Below, piece after piece: positions 32,571 through 43,169 of a DNA stretch of 64,000 nt. Position numbers and translations under genes: made by a program. Origin of the DNA: Ischnura elegans. Its lineage: Eukaryota > Arthropoda > Insecta > Odonata > Coenagrionidae. The notes below the pieces were generated by a model. That model was not told the origin of the DNA. It ran no database searches and saw only the letters and a list, made by a program, of their open reading frames with translations. The DNA lies in assembly GCF_921293095.1 (NCBI RefSeq), contig NC_060247.1, positions 115,835,111-115,899,110 on the forward strand, read 5' to 3'. Every line of letters starts with the position of its first letter. The stretch's first letter is position 1.

Positions 32571-35321
32571 TAGGGTGCGGCAAAAAAAGTGAACTTCGTC
32601 CGATGAAAAACATGTGTCTTTAATTTGTGTACTAGCTGTAGAATAAACGGCATAAAATATTAGGCCTATCGGATAATATCTTTAGACTGCGCAAACGTCA
32701 TAAAGTTTGATATTATTTTGAAAAAATTGACACTTTCAGAATAAAAAAAATATGTTTAATCATGTCATGCCTATAAAATATGTATCTTAAAAGTTTCATT
32801 TTAGGTCTAGAATCAATGATAAAAAATTAGACCTGTGGTATAACAATTATAAATTGTGAAATGGGGCTAAAATAGCGGTTTTCGTGATAAATTTCGAAAT
32901 GTTTTCAACCGTCCGGATGGTTGTTAAGATTGTCTAGAATGCTTTGATAACCTAAGAAAACATATTGTGGGTGTAATTTGATTGTTTACGATGGCGCTCA
33001 GTCCTTAAAATGCTGTATAAATTGATCAAACAAGATAAACTTAGGTACTTTTGCTGGAATACGTGACAGGTATGCTATATCTGACCGGCCAGTAGCAGCT
33101 TTGGCTGCAGCATTTTTGAGGGATATGAGCACAGATTCAGGACCATGATCTTCACTTATTGCAATTTTTGACCAAAATAAAGTGAGGCGAGAAAGGGAAA
33201 AAATCTTAAATCGAATGTTAAGAATGATTTTAATGGTGAACCGTTATTAAAGTTACACTTTTTCATGGAAGAATTGGCCAGATTTTATACGTTGAGACAA
33301 GTAAAGATGGTAAAAATCACCAACGAGAACCTCAAGAGGACCACATATCGCTTATTTAAAAACCTAGCTCTAAATACACAGACCACGTTATTCCCTTATC
33401 AGGCAAGTAGAAAAGCAGTGGAAATTGCGAACTCCATAATAGATTATGATCATAAAAAATAATGTAAAAGATAAAAAAGATGAATGATCATTCACAGGAT
33501 CATGCGAGCAAAACAGAAAATTTTCTAATTTTCACTGAATGATCATGCGCTAGGCGGTTCATTCGCGAATTTTTCCCGTTATCCACGGCGAATGATTTCA
33601 TTCGCATGATCATTCACCGTGTATAGCGGCGTTTACATTCACATGAGCTCCATATTAGACATATTTTTGAATTTTTATGTGGTATAACAACAGGTCCTAC
33701 AGGGGATAGTGGTCAAGTTGGGAAATCTCTATCAGACTGTCATAATTTGCCTCCCGCTAAGTTTGAAACGATTAAGACCTCAATTAAAGTACTAAATATA
33801 TCCCGATTTAAGAAATGACTGTTAAATGTACTAGTTCAATGTTTGTAGAGTGGTAGCAACAAGTGAGTTCCCACCTGGATTTGGAGACATAAATCCAGCC
33901 ATGCTGAATCATGCCAGATGGGTTACTGTTGGTAACCGTATTTTACGACTCTAAATTTCTTCAGATTTTCCTTGCAAGGTTATTGGAGGAATTGGTAAGT
34001 ATTGCAAAAGTGCGTGCATCAAGTTGGTTTACAATGAGATATAACCCAAAATTATAATAAGGAGCCAAAAAATTGTGGAAAATTATACAGGTCGCAAGTT
34101 CCATGAAAGAATGTTATGAGCAAATGCTTGCAAAATAATGGATATTTTGCATTCCCAGAAAACATCCTCGTTGGGATGTTAACAGATAGCAGGAAGCACA
34201 TTTGCCGACTCCCTATCAGGCGAATTATGAATTCTCAAAACCAGGCAAGCGTAGGTGAAGCAGCTTTTGTTAGAACATTTGATATAGCAGAAATAAACTA
34301 TTTAGTAAAAGGCTGCATCGGTTTAATGGTATGGCAAGATGTAAGTGTAACAGCACCGCCTATTTCAATGCTCTTATCTGAAGCTGATCTGCATAGAATC
34401 TTGGAGTTTAGCAATGCTGTTAACATTCACTCAGAAGGAATTATTTTCAATTTACCAATTCATGCACGAGCAGTAACATGGACCGTCAAAGACGTAAAAA
34501 TGTAACCACAGCTGGTTTGTGATCAAAGTAAAAAAAGATGAAATAATAAGAGTCCGACGACTAGACAGAACAATGAGACCAAAATTTGAAAAAAAAAAAA
34601 AATGTTAAGGCTTGATATGTTTATTGGAACTGAGGTGCAGACACAGACATTACGTGCTTTTAAAATTAGGTGGTTGGGAGGTCACGCGTGCAACTTGACA
34701 TTATCCCCCCGCGATGATAGTTCTTTGCAGGCATACTAAATTTATGTACATTGACAAAGGAAGAGTTGCTTATTGTTCATAATTATGAGAAGATACAGTC
34801 GTTCAGAACTACAGCAGCTTTTAGGACTTTGCATCTTCCTGAAGGAATATTTTATTGTACGTATCTACACATATTTTTCATATATTTAGTATTGCATTTA
34901 TCTATTACATACTATTACACCAATTTATTTATGGAATTTTGTAAACAATCTCGACAACTATCGGGCCTTATAAATAATTTAAAACTTTCTTAATATTCAC
35001 GAAAATTGCTATTTTCGCCCTAATTGAGAAGTCTAAAATACTTGTAATGCAGGTCTATTATTTTTTATTATTGATACTAGACCTAAAGTAGAACTTTTAA
35101 GAGATACTTGCTTTTGGCATGACATAATTCAACATATTTTTTTAAATTCTGAAAATGTCAATTTATGCAAAAAATATATCAAACTTTACGGCGTTTGCAT
35201 AGTCTAAAGATATTCTCCGATAGGCCTAATATTTTATGCCGTTTGTTCTACTGATAGTACACAACTTTTAAGATATACATTGTTTTGATCGGACGAAGTT
35301 CAATTTTTTCGGCCCACCCTA
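32571..35321 (+). mobile_element. Full-length hAT-type DNA transposon, inactive
   Basis: The 2,751-bp element is flanked by a perfect 8-bp target duplication, CTCCACAC, at 32563-32570 and 35322-35329. Terminal inverted repeats start TAGGGTGCGGC and extend about 330 bp with moderate divergence (32571 to about 32900, and about 34990 to 35321). An 8-bp duplication is the hallmark of the hAT superfamily. The interior carries a plus-strand transposase relic (described separately). Both ends and the target duplication survive, so the insertion is structurally complete even though the gene is broken. Confidence 0.9.
33040..34505 (+). pseudogene. Transposase relic of the hAT-type element
   Basis: Segments of one protein are visible in order but in shifting frames with stop codons. 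They are AISDRPVAALAAAFLRDM near 33080, NKVRRERKKILNRM near 33175, then a DGKNHQREPQEDHISLI segment near 33310, SGQVGKSLSDCHNLPPAKFE near 33710, a MLNHARWVTVGNRILRL segment near 33910, and finally a 129-codon open stretch (34116-34505) with FAFPENILVGMLTDSRKH and WQDVSVTAPPISM. The order and motifs (RER-KK, H-RW-T--NRILRL, PEN-L--MLTD-RKHI) match from memory a large family of uncharacterised transposase-like proteins repeated in arthropod genomes. At least three frameshifts or stops break it, so it is not functional. Confidence 0.65.
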
Positions 35322-35329
35322 CTCCACAC

Positions 35330-37760
35330 TCTTTCACGCGTTCCCTGGAGACCTCCGGAAGAAATTTTGGAGAAAGTTCCACTTACACAGAAAAACTAAG
35401 AAGCCTTCCAAAACGAATAATTTTCCTTAATGCTGAAGTTCGCAGGAACATACGTACCTACATACCACGATGATGATGTTTTTAGATTATTGGAGTTCTC
35501 CCGTGATATGAATAATTACTTCACAAAGGAGGACGCGACTACTGACACCCACCTTGTTCGATAAATCCACCAAGACAATGAAATGAAGGGAAAAGTGTCA
35601 TTTCCTAGAGAACAAGGGTAATATTAAAAATGCCTGAAGTTCTGTATCAAGAAAAGACCATGGCCCGACGGAGTTTAATTTTTTTTAATTCTCTCAGGTC
35701 ACTAATCGATTCATCGAACTCTGACCTTGTGATTGAAGTATCTAAGTGTTCTTCACTTTATTCTTCTATTCCTTCTATGCGGAGATTGCTTCCGTGTAAT
35801 CTACGTACTATATACAACACCTCCAGATATTGTCTTAAATCGACAAATATTCATTTTAGTCCCATATGGCATTACATACTGCTTGGGCTTATATAATCTC
35901 TTCCTAAAAGTGGTTTCAAAGGCTGCATCTACTTTTCCTAGTCCCAGTTGTTTTGCAATTCGCCATTCACATTCTTTACCCACCTCTCTCCCCGCTTGTC
36001 AGATAATTTCGTGCCTTATTGTCTTTTAGCTAAGTTCTCGTTCATCTTTCTTATTCTCACGCTTCGTGTTTTCTAATGGCGCCTCAACCTCCTCAGTGAT
36101 CTTTATTTTTTATTTGAAACTTTTGTCCCCATACAACTTCTTTTGCTCTTTTCTGCCATCCCATTACAATGCATTCTAGCATACTCTTCCTCAGATTCTC
36201 TCTGATATTTTAATCTCATCCGTCTCCTAACGAGATTCGACTTGTAATGGCGAGACTCTTTCTATGTATCTTCTTACGAAAGGTTTTACATTTTTTGTAG
36301 TCTATTTATGCATTTTATGTGGTATATGTCGTTAAAAGTAATTTATGGTCAATGACAGTATCTACACCTTGGGATAGTAGATTTTGCAGTCTTGAGCCTG
36401 GTTCTAAAAGCTTTGCTTCCTGAAATGTATTTAACACTCTAAGATAATTCTTCTGTATGTATCTTTGAGTATTTTTGAAATTTTTAAGGTGGTTAGGCTT
36501 TTCCGCGTGCACATTTTTGGATTAGATCCTTGAACATTGTGATAGCAACCAAGAACTTGAGTACTGTGGACAATTCCAACTGCTTTCCTCCTGTTTTATT
36601 TCCCTTTCTTGATCATTTTTCTCCAAATACTCTCCCAACTTGGACTTCGCCAACTGTTGTCCGAAGGAACGAAGCTATTTCACATGCCAAATGTGCGACT
36701 ATATACGACTTTCCTCCATGGACGTTTAAAAACATCGAATTTTGTTATTCGCTTTTTATTCGATTACACATCCTCTGAATTTGAAGTAGCGAGTGTTCAT
36801 TCACTTTCTCTCGCGTAATATTAAATATTAAAATATATTATTTCCATTTCCCTCGAATTTATAACACAATTAATGCTAAAAATAACGTATAGAAATTTTT
36901 ATATGCTTCTAATGAAAAAGGATTTCATAAAATTTTACAAATAGGAAACATCTGCAAAGCAATACTTGTATTGAGGTGGTCGTATAAAATGAAGAAAGGC
37001 AAAGAAAACTCTGTATGTAACCAGAGGAGACCAAGATGAGTGTCCTGTAATTTTTTTAAATTAAATTAATCCGTCCGAATCCATGCCTTGAAATTATCTG
37101 AACCATCATCACGATCTGTTTCCCCGCATGAAATGAGTCTAGAAATGATTTTATCTCCACCCACACAGTTTTAAAATCTTCCTCTCCCTCGGTATCATTT
37201 TTCAATAAATGAATTTTTGAAATTTCGGCTCTTTCTATGGCCAGTAATTTTAGGTTGTGGTCGATGAAAATAACTTCCAAAAGTCTCTATTTTTCAAGTG
37301 TTCACATCGTAAGGTATGACTGTTTTCATGCGTATTAAAACCATCTGACTCTGAGGATGAAAGTTGAAGTGAAAGAATCTGTAGGGTAACTTGTATGAAT
37401 CCTTTCTCCAATTAAAAAAAATATCGATTATCCGAAAGGGTGTTGGAATCCTACTTCGCTGTCAATTCGAGTAAATGTGGCATGTGACCTTAAAAATGAC
37501 TTCGTAGGTTCTTGTGGACATGCTGTTAACGTTAGAAAATAAGTATTTTTTTAATTTGAACCATGGAGGCAGAATAAATCAAGCTGCAATTCCACCAACA
37601 ATTTTATGTATTATGTCTCTACGAGAGAAAAATTCCACAGAGTTACACCGAAAACCTTTTCAGTTTCATTGTAACACAGTTATTCATGAGAAGTGTGAAA
37701 AGCAATAGATTATCTTAAAAGTGATTATCCGTCTCTGCCCCAGCCGAAGAGGTTAATTAA
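35330..37760. other. No gene recognised
   Basis: Pyrimidine-rich plus strand (35640-36300) with several short ORFs on both strands. The minus-strand reading has vaguely retroelement-like basic stretches but no diagnostic motif. Nothing is called. Confidence 0.35.
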
Positions 37761-37771
37761 CCAGCTCTTAC

Positions 37772-37851
37772 CATTGGCAAACACGTCGGCGATTATGAGG
37801 CCCTCAGGACATCCTAGAGATTCCCCTTTGTGGTGACTATTCGCAATACAT
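37772..37851 (-). CDS. Candidate short internal exon
   Basis: On the minus strand an 80-bp open block lies between an acceptor (GTGGTCTTCCCAGCAG) and a donor (GCCAATG then GTAAGA). The single sensible frame reads CIANSHHKGESLGCPEGLI and then IADVFAN, with two cysteines 14 residues apart. The exon begins with one leftover base and ends with one. The hAT-type MITE at 37895-38236 sits about 45 bp upstream, in the intron. The protein family is not recognised. Short length makes a chance match possible. Confidence 0.35.
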
Positions 37852-37894
37852 CTGCTGGGAAGACCACTAGCCCAGGGGCACCTACTGTCTGATA

Positions 37895-38236
37895 CAGTGT
37901 CGTAACTAGGAATATGCTTTGGTGGGGGATGAGGGGGCCTATGGGCTACCTCCAAGGAAACGGGGACTTCAGGAAAATTTTTATAATAATTAATATAATA
38001 TTTTTTGTTTTATTACTCCAAAAAATAAAAAGTACAGAATATAATTAATTATTACATAAAACGGAAAAATAGCATACCTGAAAATGCATTTACATCATTT
38101 TGGCACTTAAAATTTAACTTTAAGCAGATGCAGTTGTTATATACCAAATCCAGACAAGATTTTAAAATAATTTTTTGATTTCTCTGAGGCTTTGGGGGGG
38201 ATACATCGCTTCATCCCCGCCATAGTCACGCCACTG
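37895..38236 (+). mobile_element. hAT-type MITE (CAGTGTCGTAACTAGG), intact ends
   Basis: 342 bp from CAGTGTCGTAACTAGG to CATAGTCACGCCACTG. The flanking octamers GTCTGATA (37887-37894) and GTCTGACA (38237-38244) match at 7 of 8 positions, as expected for a hAT target duplication. G tracts lie inside the ends and there is no ORF. It is related to the copy at 18468-18790. Confidence 0.8.
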
Positions 38237-38569
38237 GTCTGACACACTATTTTTCCATGCCATATCATTTCATAAATAACCGACTAAATGAATGACATAA
38301 ATGAATATATATCATCTCTTAAACAAGCCTACCGATAACCAACGATGAATTTCATTTTCAGCGCTAGGAAAACGAATTATACAGCTGATTTGCTGAAATG
38401 AATGGCATTCAGATACGTGCGAATTTAGTATAGGCAACCCGCATGTAGCTAACCCCCAAAGAAAATTTCTGGCTATTTCCCTAGTCATTGGTCGTAGGTT
38501 TAAATGCCCAGATGATCTGTTAAGTGGGTGCGAGCATAATGGCAAAAACTCTTTTTTTATGGAACTATC

Positions 38570-38760
38570 TTTCGCAGCGCTGGCTACAGGCGCCACCCTT
38601 CTCCCCCCTCTCTCCGATTGGACGGGAGCCTCTCCTCCAATGGCTTTCGAGGGGGCTCCCGAGCCACGCCCCCACGCCTCTCATTGGACGACGTAGCGCC
38701 ACCCATTTCTCCTCCACTCCGCAGAATCACGAGTGAGGCACGAGTGAGTTGAGAACAGCG
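38570..38760. promoter_or_regulatory. CCAAT-rich GC island, likely promoter
   Basis: Three CCAAT boxes lie within about 70 bp: GATTGG at 38616, CCAATGG at 38637 and ATTGG at 38683. The block is GC-rich and also contains CCACGCCCCCACGCC, a Sp/KLF-like GC box, at about 38665. Clustered CCAAT boxes with a GC box are typical of NF-Y-driven animal promoters. The transcript is not identified; the homeobox exon lies 2.3 kb downstream on the plus strand and a candidate exon 0.7 kb away on the minus strand. Confidence 0.5.
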
Positions 38761-38769
38761 TTTGGCGCT

Positions 38770-40720
38770 GAGCCATAGGAAGGAGATTACAGTTTGCCCT
38801 CGAGTTGAGGGGCGAATGTAGATCGCTATTTGCGGGGGAATTATCATTACTTTCCGCAGCGCCTTGATGATATGCATACCCCTCAGCCATAATGCGTCGG
38901 AGGTCTTTGGAGTTACTCTATATTTCCGAATGAAAATGACCACATTCGGCGAGCTATTGGATCTTCAAATGAATCGTTCAATGAGCCATGTATTGCTCGA
39001 GGCAACAGCGATGACACGATGGAAGTGAATCGTTCTTGTGGAAAGCCTTTACTCTCGCGCCTTAGGCGGTTACTCATTGAATTTCCTAACAATTCCCATA
39101 ATTGGAAAAATCTGTGATATCAGCTTGAACCGAAATTTGGAAATAAACAATATTCATATTACCACACGTAAATACTTCATATGCGCTTACGATTGGCTCA
39201 TATATATTCATACATTATTTTTAATCATTAATATTTAAGCTGGTAAAATTAAAACATCGCAAGGGAGCCACCATAAAAGTCACCATATAATATTTTTTTC
39301 CAGAAATTAAGGAGAGGGGCGGCTGCATACCCCTTTGGTCCGCTATTGCCAAGGTGGGATTTGAACTTTCTTTACTACAGGGCACAATGATGGAATGGTT
39401 TACTCCTTTTCCTCAGTAACATTCGCGATTAGTTTGGTCCTTAATTATCATATTACTCGATAATGTCGTTGATTTAACTTTCAGTGCGTTTGGTGTTGCC
39501 TGCGTGTTCGTAATGCAGAATCCGGTCATGGGAAAGGAGTCATACGTGGATGGAGACGGATGGATGACCAGTGAGTCCAGTGACTCACCTCAACCAACCA
39601 GTTAACATAAACAGTAAATATTTGGCGCATATGTTTGCGTTGGCGGTTTCACGAGTGGCTTGCGTGAAACAGGAAACTTAAATACTAAAATAAGACATCG
39701 AACAAAAAACCATTGCATAAGTTGAAGTGACATTATTAAATTTCAGTTATATAAACTTTTATTTTTTAAAGACTCACATTTCATTATTTATAACTAAATT
39801 GGCATTGGTTTTGGTCAGGCTCGTCCGGATGGTCGGTTTGTGGAAGTCTCTCTTCCAGGCGTTGGATAGCGAATAGCTGTTTTCCCAGTTGAAAATAGAT
39901 GTTATGTTAAGGCCGATTTTCAAACATATCACATGTCAGAAGGCCCACTAACTCCAAACCATAATTGACTCCATTTCCCATCTGGTTATTAATTTCAAAT
40001 CCAAGCTGAAGGGCGCTAACAACACTCTTCTTATAGATATTTTGGACCACGACCCAAGTATCCCATTCGTGTATACGCTGCCTCATAAAATCATTATTCT
40101 ACCCCATGTCTATAAACCTCCTTCTAATTTAAGATACGTGACAAATTTTTAATCTTTATATTATTAAAAAAAGAAAAAATGAGAAAAATATCTTGATTCA
40201 TCAGCGAATTTAAAACATTTATGAGCAAAATTAAGTAGCATTTGGTGTTAAATAAATTAATAATTATGGAAAAATATTGGACAAGGACAAAATTACCAAT
40301 AATAATCACTTTTGATAAATATTTTGTCGTTGATATAATATATACGATGTGATATAATATACGATGTATTGCGTTCGCTGAATACTGATCATGAGCATTA
40401 CACAGTTTTGGTAGTCGTAGTCTATACGCAGATGTTTTGAAAGGATGTAGAGTTCTACCTCTCGACTGTTCTTTTTTGCTGACAGATTACTTGCGTCAAA
40501 CTTATACTATCATATTTGAAAAATTTTGTTGAGTAACTTGTCATTTTCAACATTTTCCTGCATTTAAAATTTGATTGTTTTACTTTAATAATCGTCTGAG
40601 ACATTATTTTTCTATACTTCAGCTACAGGGAAATGTTTATTGGGCTTTGCGTTTTGCTTCGAACTTTGAAAATAATGTGTCAAAATTTTCGCGATTAATC
40701 TGTCACCAAAATACACTGGT
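38770..40720. other. No gene recognised; one tRNA-like relic
   Basis: A minus-strand tRNA-like block with a B box (GTTCAAATCCCAC, 39355-39367) lies at 39345-39410. The rest is AT-rich with short unsupported ORFs, and includes a small repeat of GATATAATATA(TA)CGATGT near 40335-40365. Confidence 0.4.
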
Positions 40721-40779
40721 TGAGACGGAGGCCTCTCAGCATCCACACTATCCTCCAGCGAGGATGCGAGTGGGAGATC

Positions 40780-41076
40780 TTTTCCTACCCCCTCCCCTTC
40801 CGTCTTGGTGGGCGGGTGGGTATTGTAGGGGAGTGGAGGGGAAGGAGTCAAGGGGTTTCATTCGAGAGTCGATTGGGCCGAAGATGCGACAGACATCGCC
40901 TCGCGCCCAGGACGAACACGCTCACCAACGGAGCAGCCGAATGCCTCCTCGGCCGGACAAAGATCGGGGGGTGCGGTTAAGGGCCGCGCCGGGTGCGTGA
41001 CCCCACTTTCGTGTGCCTGTGCTCCCGTGTGTTGTGTGTTGATTTGTGCTGTGGATATTATCACCGCTCCCTCGCC
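40780..41076 (+). promoter_or_regulatory. CpG-rich promoter / 5' leader of the homeobox gene
   Basis: This GC- and CpG-rich block directly precedes the start codon of the homeobox exon. It includes a GC box (GGTGGGCGGGTGGG near 40807) and an inverted CCAAT box (ATTGG at 40872). An in-frame TAA at 40978-40980 with no later in-frame ATG before 41077 fixes the start codon. The transcription start was not determined. Confidence 0.55.
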
Positions 41077-41287
41077 ATGTACTTGCCCGGAGGCGGATTC
41101 CTCGCTTGCCCTACTCCTCTGCACCCGGTTGCTGCGGCGGCGGCGGGTGCGGCGTTACCCGCACCCGTGCCGCGCCCACCCTCCTCCGTCCACTCCAGAG
41201 ACCTCAAGTTCGGCGTCGAGAGGATCCTATCCTCCGAGGCGTCGCCATGGCAACCGCCGTCTCGGCCACTCGACCCGCAGCCTCGCG
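41077..41287 (+). CDS. First coding exon of an H2.0/HLX-type homeobox gene
   Basis: The ATG at 41077 (context CTCGCCATGT) opens 70 codons plus one base before a strong donor, GTGAGT at 41288. The protein starts MYLPGGGFLACPTPLHPV, continues through an Ala/Pro-rich linker, and at residues 39-54 reads HSRDLKFGVERILSSE. That block matches the eh1-like Groucho-binding motif of H2.0/HLX homeodomain transcription factors, which I remember as SKDLKFGIDRILSAE in vertebrate HLX. The tail is Trp/Pro-rich. An N-terminal eh1 in exon 1, with the homeodomain in later exons, fits the family. No WFQNRR-type homeodomain is visible in the remaining 22.7 kb, so the rest lies in a far exon beyond the window or was missed. 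DBX-type proteins (LKFGVNAIL) are the main alternative. The product would be a nuclear transcriptional repressor in development. Confidence 0.7.
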
Positions 41288-41297
41288 GTGAGTGACG

Positions 41298-41400
41298 CCA
41301 CTACTCTTCATTTACAAATTGCTGCGCGAAAATTCCACAGAGAAAAAAAATCATTCCCCACGATCGGGATGCTAACCCGGACCCCTAGAAAGGAATGACG
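41298..41400 (-). mobile_element. tRNA-derived SINE, minus copy
   Basis: Read on the minus strand this carries the B-box-like CCGGGTTAGCATCCC (plus 41366-41380), then GGGGAATGA, a T tract and TCTCTGTGGAATTTTCG. It is the same SINE as the plus copy at 41405-41560, in opposite orientation. Its distal end comes within a few tens of bases of the splice donor of the homeobox exon. Confidence 0.7.
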
Positions 41401-41404
41401 GATC

Positions 41405-41560
41405 GATAGATTAACTGGCTAAAGCACTCGAACGGAAATCAGGGGATCCGGGTTCGAATTCCGGTCAAGGCGAATGATTTTTTTTTCTCTGTGGAAAATT
41501 GGTGTGCATTTGTGCATTGAAGGTGACTCCGTAAAGCTATCATCGCGGCTAAACCCAGTA
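41405..41560 (+). mobile_element. tRNA-derived SINE, plus copy
   Basis: ACTGGCTAAAGCACTCG serves as A box and GGGTTCGAATTCC (41450-41462) as B box. The body continues GGCGAATGA, a T tract, TCTCTGTGG and then GGTGTGCATTTGTGC. The cloverleaf is not a functional tRNA. With the minus copy it forms an inverted pair able to fold in RNA (41330-41357 with 41472-41500). Confidence 0.75.
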
Positions 41561-43156
41561 TTCTTAAATTACCTCTGATTTGGACCACTCTCTCGAAAAA
41601 AGCTTTGCTATGGCCTTATCATTTCTTCCTCGTAAGTAGAAGGATTTTCCGGTAGACCTAATGAAAGGGGGACAAATTTGATCGTCCTTTTGCCGCCACC
41701 TGGGTCAAACAAGCGCGAGACCGTGTCCATCCTCCTGCCGGGTAACAAGTGTATAGCCCGAGCGCCTGAGAGGTTTTTACCAATTGAGAGACATCGCAGT
41801 TATTCGTCAAATACCGCTCTGGGTGTTCTTGTCCGCCTTTTCCTCTTTCTGTCTCATGATCTTATGTATGGTAATATTTCCCCTCTGTGTCCCTCAACTT
41901 ATAGTGCAGATCAGAGGGTGCGAAATTCTTGGGAGGGAAGGGGGGAAGTGAGCACATGGCAGGCACGGTGACCGACATATTTTCTTGAATTTTACGTTAA
42001 AAGCGTTTGCCTTTGAAAATTTGAACTTCGTTACAATTTCCATTTCCATTTTCTTTTATAACAATAAAGTTTCCAGAAGTGGGTCTGGTATTTTATACGG
42101 GGGCTTATTTTTGGAAGGTTCATTTGCTTGTTCAGTCCAACAGTTTCTAAATACAATAGGGACCAATTTGCCTACCATTTAGAGGATACTGGTAAAATTA
42201 TAAGGTGAATTAAATATCAAAATTCGGATGACGTTTTAGAGCTAAAACTCTTCCAGGACAGGCAGTTTGAATGGTCGACCTGTCGTGGAAAATAGGGACT
42301 AATATTCACTGTGGTTGTTTCATAAAATGTATCGACTACTGCTCACTTGGCTGTCCGCAGTTTTTGCGATGGGGAATATCCACAGAGAAATTTAGACCGT
42401 GTCTGGAGTGAACTATACTTCGACAACCGGGAGGTGCAAAGTTTATTGCAGTCGCAAATCGCAAGCCTTTGTTTTTGCTCGTGCTTTTGGAGCAAACGTC
42501 AGTGGGCCCTGAGCAGGTAGGATTGGAGGCAAATGGGTTGAGTACATCATCTGAATTTATAGCTGGCTATGGTGGTTAGAGATTACATTCACCTGAGTTA
42601 TGAATCCCATTTGAAGCGCAGCGATAATATCTAGACTCTGCCGAACCTGTTGCACCGATCTTCACCTGCTACACGTGAGTTAGCTTGAAGTTTGATACTG
42701 GATGGGGTAGGATATTATCAGGGTATGGGTACCTACTCTTGTATTCTCAATTGAAGTGATACGCATAAAATACCTGTTCAAAAATGTTCTTTAATACTTA
42801 ATTGTCTCTATCGAGTCGGACTATCTTGTAATTTTTATAAATGTATATAAGTAATCTTGTTATTAGGACGTCTACTAACACAAGGCACTCTCCGAGCGAG
42901 TCCTAAATCTTGGGTGAAGTCAGAGAGATAGAACGAAGGAAAGTTGTGAAAGTAACCACTTCCATGTTGCCAGTATGTCGGCGATTCCGGATAAACCAGT
43001 AATCCAGTTCACGAACTCGAAGGGCAATTAATTATAGTCATGTATGTATGAGTGGGTACCTCATTTTAACTTAAATAAAACCACATGTTCTGATGGGCGC
43101 GTGGGTGTGGAAAAGAAGATGCAAACTCCATACTCAAAGCGGGTCCAATCACGAGA

Positions 43157-43169
43157 AGGTCAAAGGTCA
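43157..43169 (+). promoter_or_regulatory. Perfect DR1 nuclear-receptor site
   Basis: AGGTCAAAGGTCA is two perfect AGGTCA half-sites separated by one base. DR1 sites bind HNF4-type and USP/RXR-containing nuclear receptors. It lies about 1.9 kb into the presumed first intron of the homeobox gene, with a CCAAT box 14 bp upstream, in a small GC-richer block. Use in vivo is inference. Confidence 0.4.

Noticed and set aside
35640-36512. Minus-strand retroelement protein
   Set aside because: Basic, partly open stretches, but no reverse-transcriptase, endonuclease or integrase motif could be read.
41401-41475. tRNA gene near 41.4 kb
   Set aside because: A and B boxes are present but acceptor and anticodon stems do not pair, the sequence runs into a SINE body, and an inverted copy lies next to it.
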